Assembly: GCF_012427845.1 (NCBI RefSeq)
Contig: NZ_CP038498.1
Span: 3,410,001 to 3,474,000, forward strand
Origin: Pectobacterium punjabense
GTDB lineage: Bacteria; Pseudomonadota; Gammaproteobacteria; Enterobacterales; Enterobacteriaceae
DNA length: 64,000 nucleotides
Direction of reading: 5' to 3'
Under the pieces are notes generated by a model. The model made no database searches and was not told the origin of the DNA. It saw only the letters and a list, made by a program, of their open reading frames with translations. Positions 18,808 to 29,900 of the stretch are shown here, piece by piece. Position 1 is the stretch's first letter, and every line of letters starts with the position of its first letter. The position numbers and the translations under genes were made by a program.

Positions 18808-20253
18808 TTGAAGCCTTTAAAATTAAATTATTTTTTCATCGGGATTATCACGTTACTACTGGCGTTAGCGCTATGGCCTAGTATTCCCTGGCGCAGCAGT
18901 CAGGATGTACAGCTCAGGCAGATCCTCTCACGCGGCGAGTTACGTATCAGCACCGTTAACTCACCGCTGACTTATGCTATGAGCAACGGTTCCCCGACAG
19001 GTCTGGACTATGAACTGGCAAAACGTTTTGCCGATTACCTCGGCGTCAAGCTGGTGGTCTCGTCACGCAAGAATCTTGACGAACTGTTCGACGATCTGGA
19101 CGGTGACGATGCAGACCTGCTAGCTGCCGGGCTGATTTATAATCATGAGCGCTTAGAACGTTTCCGTGCTGGCCCGACCTACTACTCCATCTCACAGCAG
19201 ATGGTCTACCGCCTCGGTTCACCTCGCCCAAAAACGTTGGATAAACTGCAAGGCCGTCTCGTTGTCACATCAGGCTCCGCTCATGCGGCAACCCTGCGCG
19301 ATTTAAAAGCAGAGAAATACCCACAGTTGAGTTGGGAATCCGCCTCCGATCAGAGCACACAGGAATTATTGAAACAGGTTGCTGACGGCAAACTGGACTA
19401 TGCGCTAGGTGACTCAGTGACCATCGGCCTGATGCAGCGTATTCATCCGCAGCTCGCCGTCGCCTTCGATCTTAGCGATGAAGAGCCGGTCACCTGGTAT
19501 ATGCGTCGTTCGCACGATGACAGCCTGTCTGCTGCCCTGTTAGATTTTTTCAGCAAGATTGTCGAAGATGGTACGCTCGCACGTCTGGAGGAAAAGTATC
19601 TCGGTCACGTTGGTGAATTTGATTATGTCGATACCACCACGTTTCTGAGCGCCATCGATGAAACGTTACCGGACCTGCGCCCGCTGTTTGAAAAATACGC
19701 CACCGATATCGACTGGAAGCTGCTAGCCGCCATCTCCTATCAGGAGTCACACTGGAACCCGCTGGCAACCTCCCCTACCGGCGTACGCGGATTGATGATG
19801 CTAACGCGTAACACCGCAGAAAGCCTGAACGTGACCGATCGCGTCGACCCTGAGCAGAGTATTCGCGGCGGCGCACAATATATGTCGTATATGATGCAGA
19901 AAATGCCAGACACCATTCCCGAAGATGAAAAAATCTGGTTTGCGCTGGCATCCTACAACATGGGATACGCCCATCTGCTTGATGCACGTAAATTGACCGA
20001 GAAACAAAAAGGCAATCCTGACAGTTGGGTAGACGTAAAAATGCGCCTGCCAATGCTAAGCCAGAAGCGCTATTACACGCAAACCACCTACGGCTACGCA
20101 CGCGGGCAAGAAGCCTATAATTATGTGGAAAACATTCGGCGCTATATGGTGAGTCTGGAAGGTTATCTGATAGAAAAAGAAGCCAAGGCTCAGCAACAAA
20201 CCCAGATTGCGCAAGGCTATCCAGCGGTTCCTCTCACCAAAGTGCCGGAATAA
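18808..20253 (+). CDS. mltF: Membrane-bound lytic murein transglycosylase F
   Basis: MltF cleaves peptidoglycan glycan strands with formation of 1,6-anhydromuramic acid. The product has an N-terminal membrane/export segment ([18 protein letters not shown]), a periplasmic solute-binding-like domain (about 35-260, [17 protein letters not shown]) and a C-terminal SLT domain with the catalytic glutamate E313 in SYQESHW and the motif [13 protein letters not shown] place the start at TTG 18808: it follows GAGAGATAACTA, gives 481 residues and aligns with the E. coli N terminus. An in-frame ATG at 18700 would add 36 residues with no counterpart. The gene is divergent from purL. Confidence 0.93.
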   Translation: MKPLKLNYFFIGIITLLLALALWPSIPWRSSQDVQLRQILSRGELRISTVNSPLTYAMSNGSPTGLDYELAKRFADYLGVKLVVSSRKNLDELFDDLDGDDADLLAAGLIYNHERLERFRAGPTYYSISQQMVYRLGSPRPKTLDKLQGRLVVTSGSAHAATLRDLKAEKYPQLSWESASDQSTQELLKQVADGKLDYALGDSVTIGLMQRIHPQLAVAFDLSDEEPVTWYMRRSHDDSLSAALLDFFSKIVEDGTLARLEEKYLGHVGEFDYVDTTTFLSAIDETLPDLRPLFEKYATDIDWKLLAAISYQESHWNPLATSPTGVRGLMMLTRNTAESLNVTDRVDPEQSIRGGAQYMSYMMQKMPDTIPEDEKIWFALASYNMGYAHLLDARKLTEKQKGNPDSWVDVKMRLPMLSQKRYYTQTTYGYARGQEAYNYVENIRRYMVSLEGYLIEKEAKAQQQTQIAQGYPAVPLTKVPE

Positions 20254-20271
20254 AAAAAACTAGAATGGACC

Positions 20272-20398
20272 TATACCCTAAATAATTCGAGTTGCGTGAA
20301 GGCGGCAACTGAACGAATCCCCAGGAGCTTACACAAGTAAGTGACTGGGGTGAGTAAGGGCAGCCAACGCACAAGCAGCTTGAAGTATGACGGGTATA
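20272..20398. repeat. Complete 127-bp dispersed palindromic element (MITE-like)
   Basis: The ends are imperfect inverted repeats of about 24 bp: TATACCC at the left and GGGTATA at the right, with AGCTTGAAGTATGAC inside the right end. It fills the gap between the convergent mltF and tadA genes and stops 2 bp short of the tadA stop codon. Partial copies occur at 9719, 10231 and 51435. It encodes nothing and probably moved as a non-autonomous element or acts as an RNA hairpin at gene ends. Confidence 0.8.
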
Positions 20399-20400
20399 CG

Positions 20401-20913
<513 letters not shown>

Positions 20914-20975
20914 TCACTCAATCATTCGCATTTTTGGCGGCGCATTATACCTATATGGTTGGCGTATTGAAGGCG

Positions 20976-21614
20976 TTACTCCAGTTGTTGCAGACTTCCT
21001 TCGGGCGTCACCCGCCAACGGTGCTCGCAAAAATAGAGCAATGGGTTGTCCTGCTTGCTGTCGCTATAGCCGCTGTAGAGCTTGAGCGGTGCACCTAAAC
21101 GCTGCTCCATCTGCGTCACTTTTTCATGCCCGAGACAGCGCAGCGTGAGTACCCAGCCGCCGTAGCGACGGGTAATCTGGCTCCCCATCAGGCGAACGCC
21201 AGATAAAAAAGGCGAATCCTGATAGACCTGTTCAACCAGCCGCTGTGGCGATCCCGTCACCAGCCAAACCTGTGCATCACTGTCTTCAAGATAGCTTTTC
21301 AACCGCTGTTGAACCTGCGGAAACGGTATGACATCGCGACGAAATGCACCAACGAACTGCTTTTCAAGCTGAGCAAGATCGTCTTCGTCACGCCCAAACG
21401 TAATCGCCCACAGCAGCCAGCTCATCGGCCAGCGCGCCGCGCGCCCCCGAATTAATAACCCAAGCCCTATCACCGGCAATAGCGGAATAACCAAAATGAG
21501 GTTTAACGGCAATCGACGAAGCAAGAAACGCAAAAAACTGCCAAACATATCCTGCTGATGCAACGTGCCATCCAGATCAAAAAAAACAATGCGTTGCTCT
21601 CGCTTGTCACTCAA
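20976..21614 (-). CDS. pgpC: Phosphatidylglycerophosphatase C
   Basis: PgpC (YfhB) dephosphorylates phosphatidylglycerophosphate to phosphatidylglycerol. It is a HAD-superfamily phosphatase with motif I FFDLDGTLHQQDMFGSFLR near the N terminus, a membrane hairpin (about 35-60), motif II in WLVTGSP, and the acidic motif IV region in YSGYSDSKQDNPL. I place the start at a TTG (21614), five bases after GGAG, which reproduces the E. coli N-terminal length (212 residues). An in-frame ATG at 21638 would add eight residues. It is followed by tadA in the same direction. Confidence 0.9.
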   Translation of the reverse strand: MSDKREQRIVFFDLDGTLHQQDMFGSFLRFLLRRLPLNLILVIPLLPVIGLGLLIRGRAARWPMSWLLWAITFGRDEDDLAQLEKQFVGAFRRDVIPFPQVQQRLKSYLEDSDAQVWLVTGSPQRLVEQVYQDSPFLSGVRLMGSQITRRYGGWVLTLRCLGHEKVTQMEQRLGAPLKLYSGYSDSKQDNPLLYFCEHRWRVTPEGSLQQLE

Positions 21615-21645
21615 AACATCTCCCCCGACTTGCATCAAGATAGTC

Positions 21646-21822
21646 TTATCCGCTAATCAGCGCCTGTCGCGCCGTATTCTTTTCGCCCACCGTCGCTTCC
21701 ACCACGATACGGCAAGCCCGGTGCACCAGCTTCACATTGATTGCCGGATCACGCGTTTCAGAAACCAGTTTAGGGTATATATGCTTTTGAGACCTATCAA
21801 AGTAAGCTATTCTGCATCGAAT
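21646..21822 (-). pseudogene. Coding-like remnant upstream of pgpC, unidentified
   Basis: A start-less minus-strand frame of 58 codons ends with TAA just before pgpC. Its last 43 codons read as normal protein (KLVSETRDPAINVKLVHRA, then RIVVEATVGEKNTARQALI) with strong E. coli-like codon bias, while the upstream part looks random and AT-rich. It resembles the surviving C terminus of a gene broken at the boundary of the adhesin island. The family is not recognised, and E. coli has yfhH in this gap, which does not match. Confidence 0.35.
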
Positions 21823-21865
21823 TCACTCTCCACATTCATCTCGCAAGGTAAACAGAGAAACCTCA

Positions 21866-22555
21866 GTGCGATTCTCCGGGTTCAAGATCTCCAGTTACAA
21901 GCTGTTCTTTATTAGCTGTCTGCTGTTTCTGCTGGCGGGTTCTCTACGTGCGGACTGGGATTTTATTACCATTAATCAGCGAACCGAGCAGCTTTATGGC
22001 CCGGCAACGCCCGATGCGCGCCGCCGGATAAATGAATGGCAGACGCTGTTGGTGAATTCCCGCAATAAAGACGAAAAAGCGCTGCTGAGTATCGTGAATC
22101 AGTTTTTCAACGATCGTATGCTGTTTCGCGATGATATTGTCGTCTGGAATCAGGAAGACTACTGGGCAACACCGATTGAAGCGCTGCGTAAAGGCGCTGG
22201 AGACTGTGAGGATTATGCGCTTGCCAAGTATTTTACGCTGCGTCATTTAGGCGTCTCTGCGGACAAATTGCGCATCACCTATGTTAAAGCCCTGCGTCTG
22301 AATAAAGCGCATATGGTAGTTACCTATTATCCCACACCAACCTCGATTCCGCTGGTGCTGGATAATCTGACCGATAAGATCCAACCTGCGACAGAGCGCA
22401 ACGATTTAGTGCCGGTGTACGCCTTTAACGGCGGTGGTCTCTGGCTGCCGGGAGCAAGCGGCAGCAACAAACGCGTCGGTGACAGTAAACGACTTTCACG
22501 CTGGCAGGATGTATTAACCAAAATGCGTGCCGAAGGGTTTTCAATTGAGGAGTAA
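21866..22555 (+). CDS. lapG: LapG-type periplasmic cysteine protease
   Basis: LapG is a bacterial transglutaminase-like cysteine protease that cuts the N-terminal retention module of Lap adhesins and frees them from the cell surface. It has 229 residues: a signal/anchor segment (13-28) and the triad C114 (GAGDCEDYA), H149 (KAHMVV) and D166 (VLDNL), the same order and spacing as in Pseudomonas fluorescens LapG. The start is GTG. It is followed 9 bp later by lapD, its inhibitor receptor, and its likely substrate is the giant adhesin 2.5 kb away, which carries an AAAG cleavage motif. Confidence 0.92.
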   Translation: MRFSGFKISSYKLFFISCLLFLLAGSLRADWDFITINQRTEQLYGPATPDARRRINEWQTLLVNSRNKDEKALLSIVNQFFNDRMLFRDDIVVWNQEDYWATPIEALRKGAGDCEDYALAKYFTLRHLGVSADKLRITYVKALRLNKAHMVVTYYPTPTSIPLVLDNLTDKIQPATERNDLVPVYAFNGGGLWLPGASGSNKRVGDSKRLSRWQDVLTKMRAEGFSIEE

Positions 22556-22564
22556 AGGTAGGCT

Positions 22565-24517
22565 ATGTCTTTATACAAACAATTACTGATAGCCATCTGC
22601 CTGTTCGTGCTAATCATTTTCAGCGGGAGTTTTTTCGTCAGCCTGGAAAATTCACGCGAACAATACAATAACCAGCTTCACTCTCATGCACAGGATGCAG
22701 CTACAGCACTCGGGCTTTCCCTGACGCCGAATATTGATGACCCGGCAATGGTAGAGCTGATGGTCAGTTCCATTTTCGACAGCGGCTATTTTTCCAGTAT
22801 TCGCGTGCGAGATTTAAAAACCGGCAACGTCACGTTGGAGCGCACCGCCTCACCGGATATCCCTGATGTACCGATCTGGTTTGTCCGATTAGTGGATCTT
22901 CAGCCCGGTGCAGGCGAAGCCATTGTGATGCGCGGTTGGGAACAGGCAGCAAAAGTCGAAGTGGTCAGCCACCCGATGTTCGCAGTAACCCGGCTGTGGC
23001 GCAGCAGTACGGCTACCTTCCTGTGGCTGCTTGGCTGCGGCACGCTGGGCGTGCTCATCGGCGCGTTGTTCCTGCGCCGCCAGTTACGTCCGCTCGACTA
23101 TATTGTTGATCAATCACTGGCAATTACCCGACGTGAATTCCTAAGCCAGCCGGATCTGCCCAATACGCCGGAATTTCGCCGCGTCGCGCAAGCAATGAAC
23201 CTGATGGTCAGCAAACTCAAGACGCTGTTTGAAGAGGAAGCAGAGCGAAGCGAGCGCTTACGTCAGGAAGCTTATCAAGATCCACAAACCGGGCTGAATA
23301 ACCGCCGTGCATTTGATATGCAATTCAACGACAAGCTAGCCGATGAAGAAACTGCCCCCGGATTTCTTATTATGATTCGCGTTCAGGATCTGGCGGGAAT
23401 GAACCAGCGGCTGGGCGGTCAGCGCACCGACGCGCTGTTAGCCTCCGTCGGCCACATCCTGCGTAAAACGCAAAAGCAGCACACGAATACGGAAAGCCTG
23501 CTGGCACGTATCCGCGGTGGGGAATTTGCGCTGTTTTGCCCAGGATTGGTCGATAAAGAAGCCTATGCGCTGATTGGCGAACTGACGCGCAACATTGAGA
23601 CGTTGCATCTGACGGGCGAAACCGACGTCTCCCCTGTCGCTCAATTCGGCATGGTGCCCTTCCGCCCCGGCGACACCGCGCAATCCCTGTTTATTCAGGG
23701 CGATCAGGCGCTCACTCGGGCCGAAAGCGATACCGATACGACCGCCACTCACGACATTCCATCTGTCAGTGCTGAACAGGTCGAAACCGATCGTCATATG
23801 TGGTTTAACCTGCTCGATCCTATCCTTGAACAGGAACGTTTGCAGCTTTTCCTACAGCCCGTTGTAGCGTGTGACGATCCCAGCCAGATATTACATCACA
23901 AAGTACTGGCTCGCATTCAGGATGAGCAAGGAAACAGCATCGCGGCAGGCCGTTTCCTGCCGTGGATTCAACGCTTTGGCTGGGATACTCGTCTGGATCA
24001 GACCATGCTGCGCGAAGTGCTGGACTACCTCCGCCAACACGACGGCAACCTCGCCCTCAGCCTGTCTGGTACCACGGTACTGAATCTTCATCTACTCGCC
24101 GATCTGCTTGCTCCGTTGAAACATCAGCCAGACGTCGCCAGACGGCTAATTTTGGAACTGGATGAGAATCAACTGCCAGACAGCGTCCAGTTGGAAGCTT
24201 TAATCAAGCTGTTGAATGAGCATGGCTGTGCGCTGGGGCTACAACACTTTGGTGGGCGCTTTAATATGATCGGCAATTTGTCCCAGTGGGGGCTGGCTTA
24301 CCTAAAAGTCGATGGTAGCTACATCCGCAATATCGATCAGGAAAGCGATAAGCAAATGTTTATCGAAGCGCTGTATCGTGCCACTAACAGTATTGCCCTA
24401 CCGCTTATCGCCGAACGCGTTGAAACCGCAGGTGAGCTGAAAGTGCTTCAGGAAATGGGATTACAGGGAGCAATGGGAAGGCTGCTGGGCGAACCAATGC
24501 CAGCGCTCAAGGCCTGA
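22565..24517 (+). CDS. lapD: LapD-type inner-membrane c-di-GMP receptor
   Basis: LapD binds c-di-GMP in the cytoplasm and, when loaded, sequesters LapG in the periplasm. The 650 residues contain TM1 (5-23), a periplasmic LapD/MoxY_N domain (about 25-148) with W125 in RGWEQ, the residue position known to be needed for LapG binding, TM2 (about 150-170), HAMP, then degenerate GGDEF and EAL domains. The GGDEF site is RGGEF (317-321) and the EAL motif reads KVLAR, both as in P. fluorescens LapD, so it should be a receptor without enzymatic activity. It is coupled to lapG (9-bp gap). Confidence 0.93.
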   Translation: MSLYKQLLIAICLFVLIIFSGSFFVSLENSREQYNNQLHSHAQDAATALGLSLTPNIDDPAMVELMVSSIFDSGYFSSIRVRDLKTGNVTLERTASPDIPDVPIWFVRLVDLQPGAGEAIVMRGWEQAAKVEVVSHPMFAVTRLWRSSTATFLWLLGCGTLGVLIGALFLRRQLRPLDYIVDQSLAITRREFLSQPDLPNTPEFRRVAQAMNLMVSKLKTLFEEEAERSERLRQEAYQDPQTGLNNRRAFDMQFNDKLADEETAPGFLIMIRVQDLAGMNQRLGGQRTDALLASVGHILRKTQKQHTNTESLLARIRGGEFALFCPGLVDKEAYALIGELTRNIETLHLTGETDVSPVAQFGMVPFRPGDTAQSLFIQGDQALTRAESDTDTTATHDIPSVSAEQVETDRHMWFNLLDPILEQERLQLFLQPVVACDDPSQILHHKVLARIQDEQGNSIAAGRFLPWIQRFGWDTRLDQTMLREVLDYLRQHDGNLALSLSGTTVLNLHLLADLLAPLKHQPDVARRLILELDENQLPDSVQLEALIKLLNEHGCALGLQHFGGRFNMIGNLSQWGLAYLKVDGSYIRNIDQESDKQMFIEALYRATNSIALPLIAERVETAGELKVLQEMGLQGAMGRLLGEPMPALKA

Positions 24518-24634
24518 CGCCATTTTGGCTAGTGGTGTTTTCGCCGCCCCGGCTTCCTCCATTATAGAGAGAGGTCGGGATCGACGTTAAAACATAATCT
24601 ATCTAAAATACCATCTACGTAGAACACGATCGCG

Positions 24635-24979
24635 TTAAAACATCGTTTCTTCATCATCGCCAATCAGCTTGTTCAATCCGCCATTCAGCGCTTCGCGCGC
24701 CTGAGCGCGGTTGATCAGCTTCAGCTGCGCTGCCTGAGGGAAATCGGTAATACTGACTACGCCTTTTTGGATCAAAACCTGAATTAAATCTTCCAGCACG
24801 CGCACCATTTCCAGATCGCTTTGCTGTAGTTGCTGCAAACTGGACATCGCCGCCTGATGGCTCCGGAACCAGGCAAGCGCCTCACGCGAATCGTCAGGCA
24901 ACTCACCATTCATGTCAGAAAAAGGACTCTTTTCTACCTTTATTAGATGCCCATCACTGTCGCGCTGGATATAAAACAT
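24635..24979 (-). CDS. Small conserved protein downstream of the Lap adhesin, function unknown
   Basis: This 114-residue soluble protein starts MFYIQRDSDGHLIKVE and has a helical core LEMVRVLEDLIQVLIQKGV, then TDFPQAAQLKLINR, and an acidic C terminus (GDDEETMF). Relatives occur beside large RTX adhesins in Pseudomonas and are often labelled 'tryptophan synthase subunit beta-like'. No PLP lysine site or TrpB fold is present, so that name is misleading. It lies 61 bp after the adhesin stop in the same direction and is probably cotranscribed. A role in adhesin production or control is a guess from position only. Confidence 0.75.
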   Translation of the reverse strand: MFYIQRDSDGHLIKVEKSPFSDMNGELPDDSREALAWFRSHQAAMSSLQQLQQSDLEMVRVLEDLIQVLIQKGVVSITDFPQAAQLKLINRAQAREALNGGLNKLIGDDEETMF

Positions 24980-25012
24980 TTTCAGAGACCTTTTACGTTT
25001 TCGATAAAGTAG

Positions 25013-25030
25013 GGAGCCTGTTCAGGCTCC
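25013..25030 (-). terminator. Hairpin between the adhesin gene and the small downstream gene
   Basis: A 7-bp stem GGAGCCT / AGGCTCC with a 4-base loop lies 11 bp after the adhesin stop, followed by a weak CTACTTT. It could attenuate rather than end transcription. Confidence 0.4.
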
Positions 25031-25040
25031 GCCTTTTCCA

Positions 25041-26975
25041 TCAGTGGGACTGTTCCGGTTTATTAACCAAACTTTCAAGCGATGGTAATGCGCCGTTATA
25101 ATGTTCCAACGTAATCGACACCGCAACCGTTCCGCCGTTATTGGCCGTAAAGTTCCCCGCCGTGCTCACCTCAATGACTGGAGAACCCTGATTATCCGTG
25201 ATACGAATATAGCGACTGATATCGGTTCCCTGCTCCAACTCACCAATCAGATCGCTTAAATCTATCCGGTCGCCCTCTTTGGCATTAAAGTCTTTGATGA
25301 CGTCATTACCGATGTCGCCAGCCTGCCATTTAAAGGTATCAGCCCCGGCTCCGCCAATGAGCGTATCTCCTCCAGCACCGCCGATCAGGATATCGTCTCC
25401 GCTACCACCGTAGAGCAAGTCATTCCCTGCACCACCGTAGAGAGTATCATTTCCTCCCTGACCGAAAAGGATATCATCCCCGTCACCGCCGTTGAGTACG
25501 TCATTCCCCCCTTTGGCTGACGACAGATCAAACTCCGTGCTATGCGACGCAATATAGTTATGCATGTCCTTCGTCGTCGGAACGCCCGTTTGCATACCCA
25601 ATTGCTTACCGATGTAGTTTTGTAAAGCCGTGATACCGTTACCGTCGATGTTAGGGAACGACACGACATCGCCGAACAGCACATCATCATTATATGTGCC
25701 GGATATCGTATCGTTACCTGCCGCACCGACACTCAATCCATATTGCTCAGCGCCTTCCGCCGAATAACCCGTTGCCGTATCGTGGTTGCCCATTTCTGTC
25801 GATGTCGCCTGTGCAACAACATTCAATTTACCGGCATCGCCTGGCACCTCAAGCGTAATCTTCCCAGCCAGCGTTTGGGCATTGTGCGCATTTTGAATCA
25901 GGTAGGTACCATCAGCACCCACGGTATACTTCACGTTATTGATCTGGTCAGTCAGCACCGTGCCCGTTGGAATCCCCGTCAACCGAATCCCTGACAACGT
26001 TTCACTACCGTCACGATCGGTCAATGCTGCCGAAACATCGAGGACATAGGTTTGTTTTCCCACCTGACCAGGTACTTTGTCCACCGTCGCACTATTTCCG
26101 GCGGTATACGTCGAACCATCGCTGTAGATCACCCCTTCAAGCTGGTTACTGACCTGCTTGATTAAAGACCCTGAATGCCCCTTTCCATCAGAATAAGTAA
26201 CTTTCACACCATCCATTGTGTTGAAGTTATTATTTCTATTATTCGTTGAATTTTCAGCCTTATAGGTAAAGCCTTCTTCTTTTTGGACAAAGATATAATC
26301 TTTACCTGGGTTACTCGACTGTGACTGACTATTCCCGTGGACAGAATCAAGCTGGTTATACTGTTTTTGTGCTTCAGTCCAATCAGACTGACGGTAGAAA
26401 TAACCGCTTTTGGAGTGAACAACAAAAATGTCAGCATAGCTTGTCGATCCCCCAGGATTACCATTGTTGTTATCTTTGCCGTAATACTTAACCTGTTCCG
26501 AAGGGTTAGCAGCAGTAGGCGCAGTGTCACCCTCAGTCAACCAAACGCGCACGCCACTGCCGATCTTAACAATTTTCCCATCTTGCACATCAAACCCACC
26601 GGACTTCCCACTTCCTCCATTCACCTTGATGATTTCCGCAGAGGTCGGTGTTGTGGTACCGGCGGTGGTGTTCAGGCTCACTACCGGTGCATCGGCTACT
26701 GGGGTAATGCCGACTGAAACGGTGCTAGCGGTTGTGCCTCCTTTGCCATCCGAAACGGTGACGATAAAACGATCGCTACCACTAAAGTTAGCCGCGGGCG
26801 TGTACGTATATTTTCCTGTCGCCCCGTCCAACGTCAGGGTACCGTGCTGCGGCTGCGTGCTCACGCTGTAGCGCAGCGTATCACCGTCCACATCGGTCGC
26901 CCGGATGGTGCCGCCAACCGGCGTATCTTCCCGGGTGGTGATCGACTGATCCGCGCTCACCGGCGCATCGTTCAC
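25041..26975 (-). pseudogene. Giant RTX adhesin, C-terminal part, separated by a frameshift
   Basis: This open frame continues the giant adhesin gene after a one-base deletion. Its apparent ATG is internal to a repeat unit and has no ribosome binding site, so it is not a real start. In order it holds unit 41 of the 92-residue repeat (diverged), a unique Asn/Ser/Gly-rich domain of about 200 residues that may bind ligand (26090-26696), a beta-rich linker, RTX nonapeptides of the GGxGxDxLx type (25332-25515, plus a shorter run at 25675-25730), and a C-terminal region rich in acidic and hydrophobic residues that fits a type I secretion signal. Separated from the rest, it would not be made as part of the adhesin. 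Confidence 0.85.
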
Positions 26976-29900
26976 CGGGTGATCCCGATGCTCACTGTGC
27001 TGGTCGTCGTCCCGCCGTTGCCGTCCGACACCGTGACGATAAAGCGATCGTTGCCGTTGTAGTCCTGCGCCGGCGTATAGGTATATTGCCCGGTCGCCCC
27101 GTCCAGCGTCAGGGTGCCGTGCTGCGGCTGCGTGCTCACGCTGTAGCGCAGCGTATCACCGTCCACATCGGTCGCCCGGATGGTGCCGCCAACCGGCGTA
27201 TCTTCCCGGGTGGTGATCGACTGATCCGCGCTCACCGGCGCATCGTTCACCGGGGTGATCCCGATGCTCACTGTGCTGGTCGTCGTCCCGCCGTTGCCGT
27301 CCGACACCGTGACGATAAAGCGATCGTTGCCGTTGTAGTCCTGCGCCGGCGTATAGGTATATTGCCCGGTCGCCCCGTCCAGCGTCAGGGTGCCGTGCTG
27401 CGGCTGCGTGCTCACGCTGTAGCGCAGCGTATCACCGTCCACATCGGTCGCCCGGATAGTGCCGCCGACCGGCGTATCTTCCCGTGTGGTGATCGACTGA
27501 TCCGCGCTCACCGGCGCATCGTTCACCGGGGTGATCCCGATGCTCACCGTGCTGGTCGTCGTCCCGCCGTTACCGTCCGAGACGGTGACCACAAAGCGAT
27601 CGTTGCCGTTGTAGTCCTGCGCCGGCGTATAGGTGTACTGCCCCGTCGCCCCGTCCAGCGTCAGGGTACCGTGCTGCGGCTGTGTGCTCACGCTGTAGCG
27701 CAGCGTATCGCCGTCGACATCGGTGGCCACAATGGTGCCGCCAACCGGCGTATCTTCCCGGGTGGTGATCGACTGATCCGCGCTCACCGGTGCATCGTTC
27801 ACCGGGGTGATCCCGATGCTCACCGTGCTGGTCGTCGTCCCGCCGTTACCGTCCGAGACGGTGACCACAAAGCGATCGTTGCCGTTGTAGTCCTGCGCCG
27901 GCGTATAGGTGTACTGCCCCGTCGCCCCGTCCAGCGTCAGGGTACCGTGCTGCGGCTGTGTGCTCACGCTGTAGCGCAGCGTATCGCCGTCCACATCGGT
28001 CGCCCGGATGGTGCCGCCAACCGGCGTATCTTCCCGGGTGGTGATCGACTGATCCGCGCTCACCGGCGCATCGTTCACCGGGGTGATCCCGATGCTCACC
28101 GTGCTGGTGGTGGTCCCGCCGTTGCCGTCTGACACCGTGACGATAAAGCGGTCGTTGCCGTTGTAGTCCTGCGCCGGCGTATAGGTATATTGCCCGGTCG
28201 CCCCGTCCAGCGTCAGGGTGCCGTGCTGCGGCTGCGTGCTCACGCTGTAACGCAGCGTATCACCGTCCACATCGGTCGCCCGGATAGTGCCGCCGACCGG
28301 CGTATCTTCCCGGGTGGTGATCGACTGATCCGCGCTCACCGGCGCATCGTTCACCGGGGTGATCCCGATGCTCACTGTGCTGGTCGTCGTCCCGCCGTTG
28401 CCGTCCGACACCGTGACGATAAAGCGATCGTTGCCGTTGTAGTCCTGTGCCGGCGTATAGGTATATTGCCCGGTGGCGCCGTCCAGCGTCAGGGTACCGT
28501 GCTGCGGCTGCGTGCTCACGCTGTAGCGCAGCGTATCACCGTCCACATCAGTGGCCACAATGGTGCCGCTCACCGGCGTGTCTTCGTCCGTGGCAATACT
28601 CTGGTCAGCGGTGACCGGTGCGTCGTTGACCGGACGCACCCCGATACTGACGGTGCTGGTGGTGGTCCCGCCGTTGCCGTCCGAGACGGTGACGACAAAG
28701 CGGTCATTGCCGTTAAAGTTGGCGCCCGGCGTATAGGTATACGCCCCGGTAGCACCATTGAGCGTCAGCGTACCGTTAGCAGGTTGCGTGTTCACCGTAT
28801 AGCTCAGCGTATCGCCGTCGACATCGGTCGCCACAATAGTGCCGCTCACCGGCGTATCTTCATCCGTGGCAATACTCTGGTCAGCCGTGACCGGGGCGTC
28901 GTTGACCGGCCGTACCCCGATACTGACGGTGCTGGTCGTCGCCCCGCCGTTGCCGTCCGAGACGGTGACGACAAAGCGGTCGTTACCGTTGTAGTCCTGC
29001 GCCGGCGTATAGGTGTATTGCCCAGTCGCGCCGTCCAGCGTCAGGGTACCGTTGGCCGGTTGCGTGTTCACCGTATAGCTCAGCGTATCGCCGTCGACAT
29101 CGGTGGCCACAATAGTGCCGCTCACCGGCGTATCTTCATCCGTGGCAATACTCTGGTCGGCCGTCACCGGTGCATCATTCACCGGCCGCACCCCGATACT
29201 CACCGTACTGGTGGTGGTCCCGCCGTTGCCGTCCGACACCGTGACAATAAAGCGATCGTTGCCGTTGTAGTCCTGCGCCGGCGTATAGGTATATTGCCCG
29301 GTCGCCCCGTCCAGCGTCAGGGTACCGTGCTGCGGCTGGGTACCGACGGTGTAGCTCAGGGTGTCGCCGTCCACATCGGTGGCCACAATGGTGCCGCTCA
29401 CCGGCGTATCTTCATCCGTGGCTATCGACTGGTCCGCCGTCACCGGGGCGTCGTTGACCGGACGCACGCCGATACTCACGGTGCTGGTGGCGGTACCGCC
29501 GTTGCCGTCAGAGACCGTCACCACAAAACGGTCATTGCCGTTAAAGTTGGCGCCCGGCGTATAGGTGTACGCGCCAGTCGCACTGTTTAACGTCAGCGTA
29601 CCGTTGGCCGGTGGGGTACCGACGGTATAGCTCAGCGTATCGCCATCGACATCGGTGGCCACAATGGTGCCGCTCACCGGTGTATCTTCATCGGTGGCAA
29701 TACTCTGATCCGCCGTCACCGGCGCATCGTTGACAGGCCGCACCCCGATACTCACCGTGCTGGTGGTGGTGCCGCCGTTACCGTCCGATACCGTGACAAT
29801 AAAGCGATCGTTGCCGTTGTAGTCCTGCGCCGGCGTATAGGTGTATTGTCCGGTCGCCCCGTCCAGCGTCAGGGTGCCGTGCTGCGGCTGCGTACTCACG

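Noticed and set aside
24635..24979. Tryptophan synthase beta subunit
   Set aside because: The protein is far too short and lacks the PLP-binding lysine and glycine loop; the label appears to be inherited naming.
25041..26975. Independent adhesin gene starting at the ATG at 26975
   Set aside because: The ATG lies inside a repeat unit, has no ribosome binding site, and the product would lack the N-terminal retention module; it is the tail of the frameshifted gene.
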